Origin: JAFDVL01 sp043783625
GTDB lineage: Bacteria; Acidobacteriota; Blastocatellia; RBC074
NCBI GenBank assembly: GCA_043783625.1
Contig: JAYVZE010000161.1
Location: 1-64,000 of the forward strand
Length of the DNA stretch: 64,000 bases
Direction: 5' to 3'
The translations under genes were made by a program, and so were the position numbers. Positions 63,166-64,000 of the stretch are shown one piece after another. The number at the start of each line of letters is the position of its first letter. Position 1 is the stretch's first letter. Under the pieces are notes generated by a model. That model had not been told where the DNA came from. It ran no database searches and worked only from the letters and a program-made list of their open reading frames with translations.

Positions 63166-64000
63166 TCAGACCAAATATTTAATTAACAAGGTCGCGATTC
63201 CTAGAAACGAAAGGAATCCGCCAATGTCCGTGCAAGTCGTGACAAAAACAGTTGATGCCAGTGCTGGGTCAGCTTTGAGCCGTTTTAGGATTAACGGAAC
63301 CGCAGTTCCGGCGACGCCTGCGATCAGCATATTATTTAACATCGCCAGCGCAATGATGCCGCCGATCAATCCCATCTTCGCGCTTGGCCCATACCAGAGC
63401 CAGACAATCACTGCCGCCACAATTCCAGTCACAAATCCATTCGCTAACGCGACCAGTGCTTCTTTGACAACAACACGCCGCGCATTGTCCCACGTGACTT
63501 CTCCGAGGGCTAAGCCACGGACGATAACGGCTAAAGTTTGCGTCCCGGCATTGCCGCCCATTCCGGCGACAATCGGCATCAGCGAAGCGAGTACCGTGAC
63601 GCGCGCAATGGTCCCTTCAAAAAGATGAACAACCGTGGAAGCCAGAATGGCCGTCGCCAGATTGACCAATAACCACGGGAGCCGTAACCTGACCGAACGC
63701 ATCGGCGAGTTGAGGGCGTTGTCTTCGGAACTGACCCCGGCGAGGGCGTAAATATCTTCGGTGGCTTCTTCGCGGATAACGTCAAGCACGTCGTCTACGG
63801 TCACGACTCCGGCCAATTTATTTTCTTCATCAACCACCGGAACGCCCAGCAGGTTATAACGTGCGACGATGCGTGCGACTTCTTCCTGATCGGTTTCCGT
63901 GCGAACGCTGATGACGTCGCTGCTCATTATTTTTCGGAGCGGAGTGGTCGGCGGAACCAGCAATAATTGGCGCAGGGAGACGACTCCCACGAGGTGATTG
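63166..64000 (-). CDS. mgtE: MgtE-family magnesium transporter, 5' part outside window
   Basis: Incomplete: the frame continues beyond 64000, so only the C-terminal 278 or so codons are here. Visible are the end of the CBS pair (NHLVGVVSLRQLLLVPPTTP, TDQEEVARIVARYNLLGVPV, GVVTVDDVLDVI) and the five-helix pore region (GGNAGTQTLAVIVRGLALGE, the MgtE signature; later FVTTCTDIGGFLSFLGIATL). Magnesium channel/transporter gated by cytoplasmic Mg2+. The two small membrane proteins downstream follow on the same strand. Confidence 0.93.
   Translation of the reverse strand, partial: NHLVGVVSLRQLLLVPPTTPLRKIMSSDVISVRTETDQEEVARIVARYNLLGVPVVDEENKLAGVVTVDDVLDVIREEATEDIYALAGVSSEDNALNSPMRSVRLRLPWLLVNLATAILASTVVHLFEGTIARVTVLASLMPIVAGMGGNAGTQTLAVIVRGLALGEVTWDNARRVVVKEALVALANGFVTGIVAAVIVWLWYGPSAKMGLIGGIIALAMLNNMLIAGVAGTAVPLILKRLKADPALASTVFVTTCTDIGGFLSFLGIATLLIKYLV

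Noticed and set aside
1..64000. CRISPR arrays, tRNA and rRNA genes, integrases or transposases
   Set aside because: I looked and saw no spaced direct repeats, tRNA-like cloverleaf with T-loop, rRNA sequence or recombinase motif.

Overview
The window looks like a chromosomal segment of an environmental Acidobacteriota bacterium, most plausibly class Blastocatellia. This is inference from gene content; there is no rRNA or other marker gene to confirm it. Pointers are PSD1-type cytochrome c proteins with a DUF1501 partner, two PQQ quinoproteins, an ECF sigma factor overlapping a Ser/Thr kinase-WD40 gene, FG-GAP repeat and WD40-caspase secreted proteins, a moderate base composition (a little under half G+C by eye), and many long palindromic repeats at gene ends. 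PSD1/DUF1501 pairs also occur in Planctomycetota and Verrucomicrobiota, so the phylum call is not certain.

Layout. 0.1-0.8 kb: Doc/AbrB-type toxin-antitoxin pair. 1-15.5 kb: secreted HEAT/propeller protein, dihaem-PQQ quinoprotein, PSD1 protein plus DUF1501 protein, a second PSD1 gene broken by a one-base frameshift, and an acetyltransferase. 15.8-24 kb: three co-directional secreted proteins, a papain-like protease followed by two tandem WD40-caspases. 24-32 kb: AraD1-family enzyme, beta-helix protein, quinoprotein, Tat-exported D-2-hydroxyacid dehydrogenase, a small membrane protein and a sodium/solute symporter, possibly a sugar-acid or polysaccharide cluster. 32-40 kb: two large secreted proteins (FN3/propeller and FG-GAP). 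40-45 kb: ECF sigma factor, kinase-WD40 protein, zinc-ribbon PEGA protein. 45-51 kb: NagA, DinB, and a degenerate NRPS-like protein. 51-59 kb: hydrolases, an AAA+ ATPase, a secreted PHP protein, a formylglycine-generating-enzyme-like protein, a Gfo/Idh/MocA oxidoreductase and a macro-domain protein. 59-64 kb: 1-Cys peroxiredoxin behind a cysteine-rich leader ORF, fasciclin protein, MsrP-like molybdoenzyme with a cytochrome b partner, two small membrane proteins and the 3' part of an MgtE transporter.

Most genes encode exported proteins, so the segment largely equips the periplasm and cell surface: c-type and PQQ oxidation chemistry, proteolysis, polymer binding and redox repair. The two signals that stand out beyond ordinary annotation are (1) a population of sequence-unrelated but architecturally similar inverted repeats, several of which enter coding sequence and supply stop codons, N-termini or in-frame inserts, and (2) a leader ORF with eight cysteines in 21-24 residues in front of the peroxiredoxin. 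The C-A-E-like NRPS relic with both catalytic histidines replaced and the protease/tandem-caspase cluster are the most interesting protein systems.
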